A stretch of DNA of 56,873 nt from Monoraphidium neglectum. Its lineage: Eukaryota > Chlorophyta > Chlorophyceae > Sphaeropleales > Selenastraceae. Under the pieces are notes generated by a model that worked only from the letters and a program-made list of their open reading frames with translations, had not been told where the DNA came from and did not search any database. The position numbers were made by a program, and so were the translations under genes. How positions within the stretch are numbered: position 1 is the stretch's first letter; each line of letters starts with the position of its first letter. Of this stretch, positions 11,133-22,773 are shown one piece after another. Location of the stretch: NCBI RefSeq assembly GCF_000611645.1, contig NW_014013615.1, forward strand, positions 11,232-68,104, given 5' to 3'.

Positions 11133-13274
11133 CTGCAAGACAGAAATGGCGATAGCGGCGGTGCAGGCGGATAACTTGTGAGGGCGCATGAGCCAGGAAG
11201 TGGTGGCGGCAGCGGCAGTGGCGGCAGCAGCGGTGGCACATGTGCACCTGGCTCGTCAGTGCACCGGCGATGTCAAGCCCCCAATTACGCTGCAATTATG
11301 AAGAATGACCTACCTGCAATTGATGCGAAAGCTAAGATTGATGTCAGCGCGATCAGCGCGACCCCAGCTCGCATCATCGACGGTTTTGCCGTGATCACCC
11401 GATCGAAATTCAAGAGCCACGGAGTTTTTCAGCTGCTGAACTTCGTGCTATTTCATCAGCAGTGCTGGCTGATGTGCCTGCCACCATGCATGCCTGCCAC
11501 CAGGTGACCACTTCTGCTCCTACTGCGGCAAGCGAGGGCCACGATGCTACTCAATAGGGTAGGCTGGGCGGATTGAACCAACCATGAAGGTTCCAAATGG
11601 CAAACGGACAGCATTGACCCAAGTCACACGCGGTTGAACATCGATCACACCGCGCTGTCAGTCTGTTCGGGGTAGTATTTGGTTGTAGTGAGAGAATAAG
11701 GATCCAGAATCACTTTTTGTTTTGTAAGATGCCTGGCGGCCGGCTTTTTGCCCGCCTGATGACACCGGCACAAGTGCCCAATGGGTGAGTCTGCAGACAC
11801 AAATTGAGCTCACTCGCATCCGTGGGATGCAGGAGTCAGATTCCCAGGCAAAAGAGCCAGATGGAATCTCTTGCAAAATAGTCTCACCACCTTGCACAAC
11901 AGGTGCGGCTCCAGATCACGTGCTGTGAGACCATGAAGTCACGACAGTCCATGGCAACTTTGTGCAAGGGCGAAGACGCAAGGATCACAACGGTTTGGCG
12001 TCTTGAAATCAGACTCATAGCTCGTGCTGACGGCGAGGCGGGCGCAAGACGGAGGGACAAGTCTGAAGGGTAGCTGCTCAGAGGCATCAAACGCCCTCTG
12101 GCCTACCTGCCTCGCCCAAAATGGTTGCCGGCCAGGGGTGGCTGAGTGATATCCTTACTGTGCACCAGCCGGCAGAGCTCGTGCACATGGCCATGTTATT
12201 CAAGCTGCGCCACTACCTGTGGCGCAACACGCTGCTGGCGAGGGCTTGTGCGTAACAGCCAGCGCAAGTGAGAAGCCATGCCGAGCCCCATCGCACACGA
12301 ACACATCAGGGCGCAGCGGGCGCGCACGTCGCCGCTGCTACCGGCTGCTGCAGCGATAGCAGGAGGCCCTCCAAGCAGGGCGGGCTAATAATCTTGCGGG
12401 GAGGAACACCTCGCCAGACCCAGATGGGGGCCGGTGACTTCATGTACAGCAACTGCATCAGGAACTTGATCAATTCTCGCGCTGCCCTCACCGCTGCGCT
12501 GCTCGCTGAGTGATGGGGGCACGCTGTGTCGGGCGGTGCGAGATTCCACAGTGGCTGCATTCAGGACACCCGCCCTGCCACACCGCAGCCCATCTCCCCT
12601 CCACTAGTGTAGATACCTCTCCAACACACCCTTGGCCTGGATTGGTTTGGTGATATATCGCGATGGTCGAAATGCAGACCGCAGCAACCAACACTTGTCC
12701 GTAAAGAGAGCTGGCTGTGCGGCGCGATGTTCTCGATGCTGCTGATTCGCGCGGCTAACGAGCCGCCCTGACGGCGCTTCCACGCCGGCTGATGTTATCT
12801 AGTGCACCTTCGCAGCACTGCGCGCGAGCATGGCAAGCTAGCAACGCGCAGCGACCCCAGCAGCAGAAATGCATACACGGCTCGAGCTCAAGCCACGCCC
12901 AGCTGCTTGACGTTTTGGTGCGACGCGGAAACACAGCGTGTCCCCCAGCAAGGCTCCCTGCCAGCTCGACCTGGGTGGTGTTTGCTGGCGTGCAGGCGCC
13001 TAGCCCCGGCCGCCGCCGAAGCCCTCGAACATGCGCCTTACACGGTCAGGACCTCGCGGCGTGCTCCAGCCTCTGAGAAACAACTTGCTGGAAAGCAGCG
13101 GCGCAGTCAATGCCTTCCGCACAGGGGGCTAAGCTGAGGCCGTGCGGAGCACCCATGCACAAACCAGATGTTATGAAACGAAGTGTCCCGCTAATGTACT
13201 GCCAGGGCTGCCGTTGCTGCCCAGAGACTAGTCGCCGCAGCTTCGCCACAACAAACCAAGGCTGCTGCCCCGTG
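11133..13274. other. Mostly unassigned DNA between two minus-strand genes
   Basis: Apart from the 44-codon frame at 12121, nothing convincing is seen. The 5' exon(s) of the gene ending at 9970 probably lie in the first part. The right-hand end is the 3' flank of RPA1, with a TGTAA-type signal on the minus strand (TTACA near 13033), about 240 bases past the RPA1 stop. Confidence 0.4.
12121..12255 (+). CDS. Possible small ORF or exon, 44 residues
   Basis: An ATG frame of 44 codons ending in TAA, reading MVAGQGWLSDIL and continuing with HMAMLFKLRHYLW. It has varied, protein-like composition in a region with nothing else. There is no homology that I recognise and no neighbouring exon, so it may be chance. 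Confidence 0.15.
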   Translation: MVAGQGWLSDILTVHQPAELVHMAMLFKLRHYLWRNTLLARACA

Positions 13275-16135
13275 TCACTGGCCGCCCATCCCGTTGATCA
13301 TAGCCAGCAGCCGCGCGCTCTCTGTCGCATAGTCCAAGGGGTACGCCTGGCGGGCGGAGGCGCGGGGTGACGTCGCAGCGAATCACCACGTTAGTCAGGG
13401 CCAGTAGCAGTCAATGGAGGGGGGAGGACGCCGTGGCGAAAGCAGCAATGTCGCGTGTGAGCGCAACAGGTGTTTGGAGCCGTCCAGTCCGGACGCGCCC
13501 GCCGCTGTGTCGAGCGGACGCGACCGGCGCCCGGGCGCACCTGCATGACCGTGTACCGCATGCGCCGCTCCCCGTTGTACTCGCGGCTGCGGCCCTGCGC
13601 GGGCGACGCGGGTGACACAGGTGACGCCGCGGGGCGGTACGGGGCGTCTGTCAGCGGCGGCCGAAGCAGCAGACGGCCCGGCCGCGACGCCGCGCTCTGG
13701 CGGTGGCGCGCGATGCGCCTCTCCTGCCATGATCCCAGAAGAGCCGCCCCGGCTGCCATGCACAGCAGCTGCCCTCCCAGCTGCCGCCTCACTCCATCTC
13801 GAAGCCCGCGGCCGCCCCATGCATTGTCATGCCGAGCGGCCCCCCTCCCCCCACCTGCACGTTCATGACCCAGGTCTGCCAGCGCGCCGCCTTGAGCGCC
13901 GCGTTGTAGCGCGCCACCCCCTCCTCGCCGCCAGACCGCAGGGAGGCCATCGCGTCCGCCTTGGCGCCCAGGACCGCCTCCGCCTGGGGGGGCATCAACA
14001 AGCCGGGGGCCAGGCCGGGACGGGGTGCCGCAGGCTTGGGTGGTGAATCAGGGCACCGTGGCGGCCGTGCTACGCTGTTCAAAACACAAATGCGTTTTGG
14101 AACGTACTTGCTGTTTGGGGTATGTATCGAAGTGCTCAATCGCAGCAGCCGCCCCACATCCGGAAGCCAGAAAGCCAGGAAGCCAGGATGTCCCAGATCC
14201 CGCAAGTACACCGTTTGCTGCTGGAATTGCGTGATGGATGTGCAATTATGAAGTTTTTTGTCGGAGGCGCACCTCCCGGTTGAAAAGGTTGACGTAAGCC
14301 TCCCCGCTGGCGTCAGCCACGCGGCAGCTCAGCACATAGCGGTGCTCCGCAGACTCGATGGTCCTGGGGGGTTGGTTTGTGGGTGGGTTTGTGGGTGGGT
14401 TGGTATGTGTAGTTTGCGAGCTACTTGTGCATGATGTTGTGTGTGTGATTGTATGCGTGATTGTTTTGTATGATTGTGCGTATGATTGTTGTGTGTGATT
14501 GTGTGAGTATTTGTGTGTTTGTGTGCACGCGGCGCATACTGTTACATGCTGGAGGAAGGCAAGATCTGGGCCAGAAGCATGAGAATCACCAACATTCAAG
14601 AGGAACCGACTGCGCAGCGGGCCAGGGGCACCTCTGAGAGCTGCTGTAACGAGGCACTGCTGGAGCTTGCACAAAGCGAGCAAACAGGTGTCCCTTGGGG
14701 ATGCAAAGGGGGAGCAGCAACAGCCAGCAACCTGGCCACGTACCTGCCCTCCGACTCGGACCAGTACTTGCCGCCCTCCTGCTCCACAACCTTCTTTCCG
14801 TTCTCAGGGTTGGCCAGGTAGAACATCGTCTGGGGGCGCGGGGTCAGGGGGGCCCGTGAGGGGTGGCACAGCGATAGAGATGACAGTGGGGGCGTTGCGA
14901 ATATGACCCATGACTTCAGGCCGTTGTAGGGGCAGTGTTTGCCAGCTGGTTATGTGTTCTTGGTTTCCGCCAGCAACGTCTCCTTCATCCCCAATCCCCC
15001 CGCCCTCCTAAAAACCGGGTGTAGTGTACCATACTAAATCATTTCTAATTCTCCTGGGGTCCTGCTTCCAGCGCCCGCTCCTGGACGGGTCCCCCAATCA
15101 TGCACTCCTAGGCTGGTGTGGGGACCCAGCCAAGCAGAGCCGCCTTGTCCAACCCCTAACCCCACCTGGTCTGGGTTGATGGCGACCACTGTGGCGAGCA
15201 GGTTGGCATAGGTGGCCTTGGCATCCGGCGGCGGCACGTCCGCGCCCTCGACCTGCGGTGGTGGGTGCGTTGTTGTGTTTGAGTGTGAGTGTGTGAACGT
15301 GTCATTGTGAGTGTGTGTGTGTGTGTGTGTGTGTGAGGGAGGGAATGCGTGTGTGAATGTTTGTGCTTGTGTGTATGAGATATTGTGTTCACACGAGCGC
15401 CCGCGTGCCCGGCGAGCCAGAGACGCAACCCCCTGACGTCACTCTGACGTCACGCCACCCACCACGACGTCCGACAGGAAGTTGACCTTGCCGCCGCGCC
15501 GCCCGCCCTCGCCGGCCGCGCCGCCGCCCGCCGCGCCCTGGCCCAACGGGGCGAAGCTGCAGCTGGCGCCGTCGGACGCATACCAGTCGCGCAGCGCGCG
15601 CCCCTCTGAGGGTTGCGATTCGAAGGGTGACAGCCACAAAGGGATGAAATATGTTGGTGTGTCAGCAAGCAGAAAGGGTAGTGCGTGTGACTCCATGCCT
15701 GAGATGCTTTGTGCAGCTGTGTTTGATGCTCACAAGCTGCCAACAGCAATTATGCAGAGCCGGCACATGCCTGCATAAAGCGCGTTTGGCAGCGGCGCCC
15801 ACCTTTGGTGTCCGGGTTGAGCGTCAGCACGCTGCGCGCGCCGCTGCTGGCAGAGCAGCCGTTGAAGTCCCCGACGCGCACAGAGGTGATCTGGGACGTG
15901 GGGGGGAGGGGGAGGTGCGTCAGGCGTGCGTGGGCGAGGCGAGGGCATCCGATGGGTGCCGGGGGCGCAGCAGCGCGGCTGCGACGGGCGAGTTTGCGAG
16001 CTAAGGAGACCCCTCAGAACATCAGACCCCGGGTCGCCACCTGTCTGGCTGCCTAGTTGCCCACAGCACAAAAGCTGCTCATGCCCACAAGCGCAAACAC
16101 ATACACACACACACGCACACGTACACAAACACACT

Positions 16136-16180
<45 letters not shown>

Positions 16181-19100
16181 ACACGCGTGCGGGCGCGTGC
16201 GCACACATACACACACTCACACACTTGCACCGACCTGCAGCAGCTGGCCCTCTGCGCCCTCCAGCTGCGGGCTGTGCGCGTTGTTGTTCCAAAGGGTGAC
16301 AACCACGCTACGGCCGCTGGCGTCACCCAGGGTGACGTCCCTGGGGTGGGTGGGTTGACCAAGTCAAGGTCGGACGCAGTCAGGATAATGCGTGACGCAT
16401 CGTCTCGAGGGCTCCTGACACACGTGGGCGGGCGGGGCACCCCCATCGCGGGCGCCGTCTACGCAGCTGCCATGCGGCTTCTGCCCGGCTTCCAGCCTGC
16501 ACCTCCTGGGCAGCTCGCTGTTGTCTGCCTTGCGCTTGACCGTCCCCGCCTGCCCCATCGACAGCACCACGCCCAGCACGTCCACCGCGGTCTGCGGTTA
16601 CAATGATATGGGTGGGCACGAGTTTGACGCAAGGTTTGCGGTTGTCTCGAAAACGATCGAGACTTGCATCTGGTCGGGGATCCCGGCACGATCCAGGCGC
16701 CAGCGCTGGCCGCCCGCCATGGGCGGCAGGCTCCGGGCTGCAGGCGCTTGGGGGGGCCCTGAGGGGCCCCACCGGCGCGTCTCTCCCCCTCATCTGCCCC
16801 GCGGCTCAGGGCGCGGCGTCTCTCTCCCCTCCCCCGGCCATGACTCTGCCAATGCAATCAGACACGCCACACACCAACGACCACACGCGTGCTCTCTCGT
16901 CTGCCCTATTTCTTCCCTCCCCTCTCTCTCCCTCCCCCCTGCTTGATTGCTACATACAACTCCCTCTTGACATCTGACACATACACACACACATGCACGT
17001 ACACACACACGCGCGCACCCACACACACCTTGCGGCCAATGTAGCCGGGCAGCCGGTCCAAGGGCACGATCTCTGCTGTGGCGACGATGTCGATGCCCCC
17101 CTGGTCAGCGCACTCCTCCACCTCGGTCCTGTGCAGGGTGGCAGCGCACGCAAACAGCCATGTCTGATGGCGTGCATGTACATGGGTGGCAAATCACGGG
17201 GAACCAACGACGCGCCGCGTGTCCAAGCGCTGTGATTGTCCATACACCTGTGCCGCCCCACGGCTGCGCTCGGCCCGCAGCCGCAGGCCAACCACAAACG
17301 CAAGGTGCTGCGAGGCGTTTCGCTCGCCTGCCGTCGAGGTGGATCTCGTAGTCGTTCCTGCACAGGTTGTACTGCTTGTTCGCCACCTGTCGCGGAGTGG
17401 CGCAGCGTGGCGGGGGGCACGGGGATGTTGTGGCCAAGCGAACCTGGTATGGCTGGGCGCCCGGGGCGCCGTTTGCCGTGAGAGAGCCGGCAGACCCCAC
17501 TGCGACGTCATCGCTTCTCAAACTGATGTTTACACTGCTAGTGCAGCCACAGGGATGAGTCATGGTGCTGCGGAGCGCCCCAATCCCGTCACCCGGTGTC
17601 ACCTTTACATTGAACTTGCTGAAGTAGTAAACCTTGCCCTCGGCCAGCGAGTCGCAGTACCTGGGTTACGCCCGGGTGACACGACGGGGTGACACACAGA
17701 TACCACCAGCAGACTGATAGAGTGTGGAAAGGGTCGCTAGGGCACACGGCGCCGCTGCATGGGCAGGCCCAACGTTGGCAGCCGAAGTGCCATTCTGGGG
17801 CTGCGCCACTGCTGGGCAGGCGCTGCGCCTGCCCTTGCCCCCCACCCACAAGCCGCGTTTGCCCCCCTACTTCCACTCACTTGTCCGCAGCCTCGCGCCA
17901 GAAGGTGCCCTGAACCTGCCCGCCCTGTGCGTCAGCTAGCTCCACCTGAAGAGTCAATAGCATCGGGCAAAAGAAGCGGGAGAGATACAGGGAACGGATC
18001 AAGATCAGCGGCAGCAGCTGACACGCGGGCACTGACAGGTCCGCACAGGGCGGCTGGTCTTCTCAGAAGCGCGTGAGCACATGTTGCTTGGTGCGGGGAT
18101 ACGGAATTGGCCGGCACGCACGCCGCAGCGGCCGCTGCCCGGGCCCGGCGCGGGCGGCGCGGGCGGCGCGGGCGCGCGCCACCCACCGCAAACGTCCGCT
18201 GCTGGCCGCCGCGGCCCGCGAAGCTGCGGGCGGGCATCTTGCGAACGACCTTCGCCTTGATCGTCCACTGCGGATCGCGGGTGACCAGATGGGAAGCGTT
18301 CCCCAGAGGGCTGAGGCAATCAATGGAGGGTGAGTGGCGGGCGGCACCGAGCGGCGTCATGGGCGCCGCCGCGTCAGGGGCGTGCGAGGCTCGGCATTTC
18401 CTGCATAGTGTGATAGCCCCGTCCCCTGTCTGCAGCAGCCAGCTGTCCTCACGCCTTGTTCAACCCCCAAAACGAAAAACCCGGCAAATCGCAGCAAAAA
18501 GAAGCGTCCCCTGCGGTTCTTGCATGCTGTCAGGCACGACGGCGCGCACGGCTCGTTTGCACCCACCTGCGTGTCGTAGGGGTTGAGCGCCGCGATCGGC
18601 TGCACGCCAGCCCGCGTCTCCCGCACCGCAATGGGCGTCCCGCCGCCGCCGCCCGATCCGCCGCCGGGGCGCGGCGTCTGCGCGGCAACGGGCGTGCCGC
18701 CGCCGCCGAGGAAGGCCAGCGCGTCGCTGGCTGGCGATGGCGCGATGGGGGTGCCGCTGCCGCGGACGGGGCTCAGCGGCAGCGCTGCGGGCGTGCGCCT
18801 GAGCCTGGGAGGTTAGTGGGGTGCGTGGGTGAAAATTGATGGCTGGTGGTGGTGGCTTCAGAGTTACGCGCGCAGCTGGGTGGGGCAGAGGCCGGGATTG
18901 AATTGGTGAAGGCGTTTGTGGGGGCGAAAGGCGTGATGCCGTGGCGGCCTTTGTCCCCACCCCGTGCTACCCTGAGGCGCCCATGCTCACTCTTCAGAGG
19001 GCGAAGGGGTTGGCCCAGGCGTCCCAAATGCGGGCCGCGACGGAGCCGGGGTGTGCTGCTGCTGCGGCTCCTCCTTTATCGCCATCGCCACGTCGCCGCC

Positions 19101-19530
19101 GAAGCTGGCCGCGGCCTGGTCGCGCGCCGCACCACTGTCGCGCCCCGCGGCCGTTACCTCCAGATCGCTGATCACAAGCTTAAACTCGTTTTCGTTGACC
19201 TTGTTGCACAAGTAATTGGTCGCGCGGATGACGTCGCCACCTTTCAGGCGCAGCGTGCCGCTGTCGAGCGCGCGCGCCAACTGTGACGCAAGTACGCCCT
19301 CCATGACGCCGCCTGATCCATCCTGGCACTTGAACACCCATTTCTTGTGAGCACTTAGCTTGACATCGGTCATCTGCGTTGGTGAGCAAAATTGTTTTGA
19401 ATCGATCTGGCGCCATCCTTGGATCTGGTCCCGGCACCACACCACAAACCTTGAGAGTCATTGGAGCACTGACATCGCCTTGTGAGCAGGCCGCCAACGC
19501 TCCCTTGGTGAGGTCCGCGGCCATGTTCAT
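13275..19530 (-). CDS. RPA1: Replication protein A large subunit (RPA70/RPA1)
   Basis: Single-stranded DNA-binding subunit of the RPA trimer, nuclear, needed in replication, repair and recombination. Eighteen exons (minus): 19450-19530, 18991-19373, 18567-18804, 18187-18267, 17881-17945, 17603-17660, 17328-17386, 17029-17128, 16503-16591, 16235-16340, 15803-15890, 15463-15605, 15166-15252, 14744-14829, 14273-14363, 13855-13983, 13541-13594, 13275-13346; all phases agree and give about 669 residues. Order: N-terminal protein-interaction OB fold ([12 protein letters not shown], then LYCNK-like [14 protein letters not shown]), a Pro/Gly linker, DBD-A beginning [19 protein letters not shown] with VTLWNNNA and [14 protein letters not shown] from [12 protein letters not shown], and a C-terminus with [13 protein letters not shown]. 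The start is MNM or the second Met. The junction after 17328 uses a GC donor. The DBD-C zinc ribbon has no cysteines (residues about 527-555). Introns 8, 10, 12 and 14 hold TG or CA repeats. Confidence 0.96.
14434..14525. repeat. TG-rich tract in RPA1 intron 14
   Basis: Imperfect TG/TGATTG repeats on the plus strand, so CA-rich in the RPA1 transcript. It lies in the acceptor half of the intron between exons 14 and 15. Confidence 0.9.
15265..15390. repeat. TG repeat in RPA1 intron 12
   Basis: Contains a pure GT run around 15307-15334. It reads as CA repeats in the RPA1 transcript and occupies most of the acceptor side of the intron between exons 12 and 13. Confidence 0.93.
16095..16226. repeat. 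CA repeat in RPA1 intron 10
   Basis: Contains a pure AC run around 16137-16173. In the RPA1 transcript it reads as UG repeats directly after the exon 10 donor (16235). Confidence 0.93.
16977..17028. repeat. CA repeat at the donor end of RPA1 intron 8
   Basis: In the RPA1 transcript the donor itself begins GTGTGTGTG and runs into a UG-rich stretch of about 50 bases. The 5' splice site is thus embedded in the repeat. Confidence 0.9.
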
Positions 19531-20182
19531 GCTACAGTGGTGGTGCTGCGCAGGGCTTCCTGCCTTCGTATTGTTGAGACAACCTGCTTAAAATGCCACA
19601 ATGACCAAAGCGACAGACACCGTATACAAGATGCGCTACAATGCTGCTGTTCGGTTTGAACGCACCGCAGAGTCACTTGAAATTCAGAGGCACAGAGGTC
19701 CAATGAATGGGCACCCGTCGCTCGTATCAATTACGACTTTGTTTATTGGTTTGAGAGTGTAGTATCTTTTTGGCGTTTGTGGCCTCTGGGCCTGTGGTGT
19801 GGGCGTGGGATACACACCAGAGGAGCAGGAACGTCTGAGAACCCAAAACTTAGAGCTCGTAATAGCCAATCAATCCCAGAAGTCTTCGCCAATCGTCAGG
19901 TGCGCCCGCACTGTCGGAGCGTTGGGCGCGTAGAACTGGTCGGGTGCATCTCATCAGGACCGCCAGGCGGACTGTGAAGTGTCTTCAGCGGCTTGGTCTC
20001 ACAAGCATCCACGTGGCGGTGTGGTCCAGTGGGGTGCGCGCCGCTACATCACCCAGTGACGCCTAGTGTGGAGCATCCAGACCGGGCGTGGGCGCGCCTG
20101 CTGTGTTGGCGTTAGGGCGCCCCGCCGTGTCATCCTTATTTTTTGCATCTGTGCTGCAGGCATAGCCATTGTCGTCATCGAA
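19531..20182. promoter_or_regulatory. Divergent intergenic region, RPA1 / patatin
   Basis: The 652 bases between the RPA1 start codon (minus) and the patatin start codon (plus) must hold both 5' UTRs and promoters. I see no clear TATA box. The region is less GC-rich than the flanking genes, as expected for promoter DNA. No ORF in it is supported. Confidence 0.5.
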
Positions 20183-22773
20183 ATGGCGGTGGCTGCGGCG
20201 CTCAGCGCGGCGCAGGCTGGGACGCTCGGTTTTGGGTTCAGGTGAGTGCGGGCCGCCAGCACATGCGCAGCGCGTCGCGCAGGTCATGCAGGGTTGAAGC
20301 GCATGTGCCGCATCTGTGACTGAACAGGGACAAAACAACCAGACACATGTTGTTCGCGTGTTTGGTTGTTTTCTGTGATGCCTGCCACACCGAACCTGCT
20401 CGCGACATGGCTGGCGGGACCCAAGCTGCAATGAGCAGTGACAATGCGCACCGCGGCTCACCCAGTGCCACCCCCACCGACCTGCCGACCCCACCCGCGC
20501 AGCGGGGCCGGCTTCTTGATTCCTTTCTTCCTGGGAGTTATAGAAGTCCTGCAGCTCCAGCTGGGCGTCATGCAGCCCACCATGCCCATGGCCGGAGGCT
20601 CTTCTGGGGCGCTCGTGACCCTGTGAGCTGCGGCCGCCGCTTGTTTCGGGGACCCCGGGCTCCGCCCTACATGCCTCTCAGTGTGAGGCCGGCAGGGCCA
20701 GGCAAACGTCGCTGTGCCCCCTGTTCTAGGGGTGGCGGCTGCCGCTGGGGATGCACTGCTGCCATGTGTGGCTTGCCGTCTCGGGGCAACCCCAGACGCG
20801 GCAACCCGCAACGCCGCGCCGGTGCGCAGGACGGCCAACGGGCTTGTCCCGCTGGCGGCGATGAGGGCGGAGGCGGCGCAAATGTCTGACTATTGCCTGA
20901 AGCGCGGCAACTGCTATGGCATCCTACAGGTAGGAATTTGCTGGGGCAAAAGAGCACGAATGGGGGCAGGATGACTGTCACATTGGAGCCGCGCATTGTG
21001 AGCAGTTTGACTGATCGCTGTGCCATAGGTTTGGCCACAATCCCATAGCTCGATTTGCAATAGAGTGTTGCATGCTGAGTTGCGGCGTCGGCCGTTGCTG
21101 AGCAGAGGACCGGAACACGCTTAATGTCCGCCCCTGCCAGAGCACGGTCGCCGCGGCCGCGGAGAGGCTGCTGCCTCTAGACGCGGCCGAGCGCGCCAAC
21201 AGCGCCGGCAACACCCACCTTGCCGTGGTGTACCCGGAGCCGCTGGGGCGCAAGCCGGCCGAGCAGCAGCTGGTCAGCAGCTTCGCAAACAGGTCGGACC
21301 TCATAGAGGCGGTCAAGACGTCCATCTACATCCCGCTGTTCGCTGGGCCGTCGCTGACCCGAGAGTGAGAGGGGTTGAGCGGTAGCCTTCATGGCAGCGG
21401 GCCAAAGCGGGGCGGTTGAGGTTGCTGGGGAGCACAGAGCAGCTGCTTAGACCGGGCAACGGCATGACGCATGGCGGGCAGAGGGCCTGTGAGAGGTGTG
21501 CACCATTTTTGGCCCGCCAGCACGGCGTGTGCGCCATCATGAGTGCTTTAGTCATTACTCATGGCAGCAGCACCTCCCAACCTTCCGCTCAGGTTCCGTG
21601 GGAGGCCGGCGTATGACGGCGCATTCGCCGGGCCCGGCCAGGGATTCCTGCCGTGCCCCCCAAACGTCACATACGTGGGTTGCGCGGCGCGTAAAGCAAT
21701 TGGCCAGGGTCACGCTTGGGGCGTTTGAGCAGCTGCTCAGCCGTTGTTTCGTTGCACACATGCAAGGGGTGGGGCGCCCCAAGCTGATCAACATCTCAAG
21801 CTCATGCCTGGATTGCACGCGCGCTGTCCGCAGTGCGTCCGCATCAGCTCGATGCCGGCCGGCCTGCGGCTCTTCAGTATCCTGACGAACGACATTTTGC
21901 TGGGGGAGGCCGACAACAAGAGGCGCGCCGTCGATGTTGCCGCAAACATCCTCCTCGGCTCGGACCTTGCCAACACGCTCAGCGCGACCATTCGGTCGCT
22001 GACCGGCAACGCGAGGGCGGACGTCCCAGGCGAGGCGGCGCAGATCAAGCAGATGGTGGGGCAGCTGATGCGGCTCTTCACGCCTGGGGAGGACGGCGCC
22101 GACATTTGGCCGGGGCGGCGGCACCCGTTGCCCGTCACCGAGCTGTTCTGGTCGACATGGATGATGTCACCGCCGGTGAGCCAGTGCTATGGGGTCACTA
22201 GAAACAAGAGATGTATGGATCAGTAATTGTATAGTTGATACGTCATAAGGGCAAATCAGGCGAGTGCTTTCCAGTTGAGGCAGGCACAAAACGCAGCTAA
22301 GCTTGTAGGGAAGGTTGATTGATCAACCCTCCCCACACACAGCACAAACACATGTGCAGTGTTGCATGGGGGCCCAGGAAATCCTGCATGCGTTGTAGGC
22401 TTGATAGCTGCAGCATTGTGCTGCCTCGGTTGATACCCCAAAATGCATTGCCTTACCCCTGGCGCTCCCCCTGCTCGTGTACTTGATGTTTCCCTAACCC
22501 AAGACGATCGACTGGGCAGACAAGATCTTTGAGCTCGGCAAGGCAGAGGCGCTATCATGGGCGAAAGAGGCCGGGTTTGCCGACAGTCAGGGCCAGCGGC
22601 AGCAGCAGCGGCAGCAACAGGAGAGCGGCCCTGGATCACACAAAGCAGGCCCCGGAGCTGCCGCGGCCGCAGCCAAAGGCAGACTGGCCGGCACTGGGCT
22701 GCGCTCGAAGACGGCGCGCTCTGCCGAGGCCAGCATCAAGTTTGGTGTGCAGGAGGGGCGGCGGCTGCACTGA
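20183..22773 (+). CDS. Patatin-like phospholipase / lipid acyl hydrolase
   Basis: Patatins hydrolyse acyl esters of phospho-, galacto- or neutral lipids with a Ser-Asp dyad. Seven exons: 20183-20241, 20503-20622, 20830-20929, 21141-21364, 21593-21674, 21834-22175, 22504-22773; phases agree, giving about 398 residues. The start is the ATG of MAVAAALSAA, followed directly by the first strand GFGFSGAGFLIPF. That stretch contains the Gly-rich oxyanion loop. The nucleophile elbow is GGSSGAL (exon 2; the second Ser of GGSSG is the expected nucleophile). The catalytic Asp is in RPAYDGAF (exon 5), preceded by the typical KTSIYIPL segment. The C-terminal part is helical, followed by a Gln-rich stretch (GQRQQQRQQQ) and a basic tail ending RRLH. 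No clear signal peptide. It lies upstream of, and in the same direction as, the ABCG and MBOAT lipid genes. Substrate cannot be told from sequence. Confidence 0.93.

Noticed and set aside
10399..11155. Cys-rich plus-strand frame
   Set aside because: CGC/TGC-rich complement of the Gln/Arg tract of the minus-strand gene, which has in-phase splice sites.
15926..16606. Thr/His repeat frame on the plus strand
   Set aside because: Translation of a CA microsatellite inside RPA1 introns on the non-coding strand.
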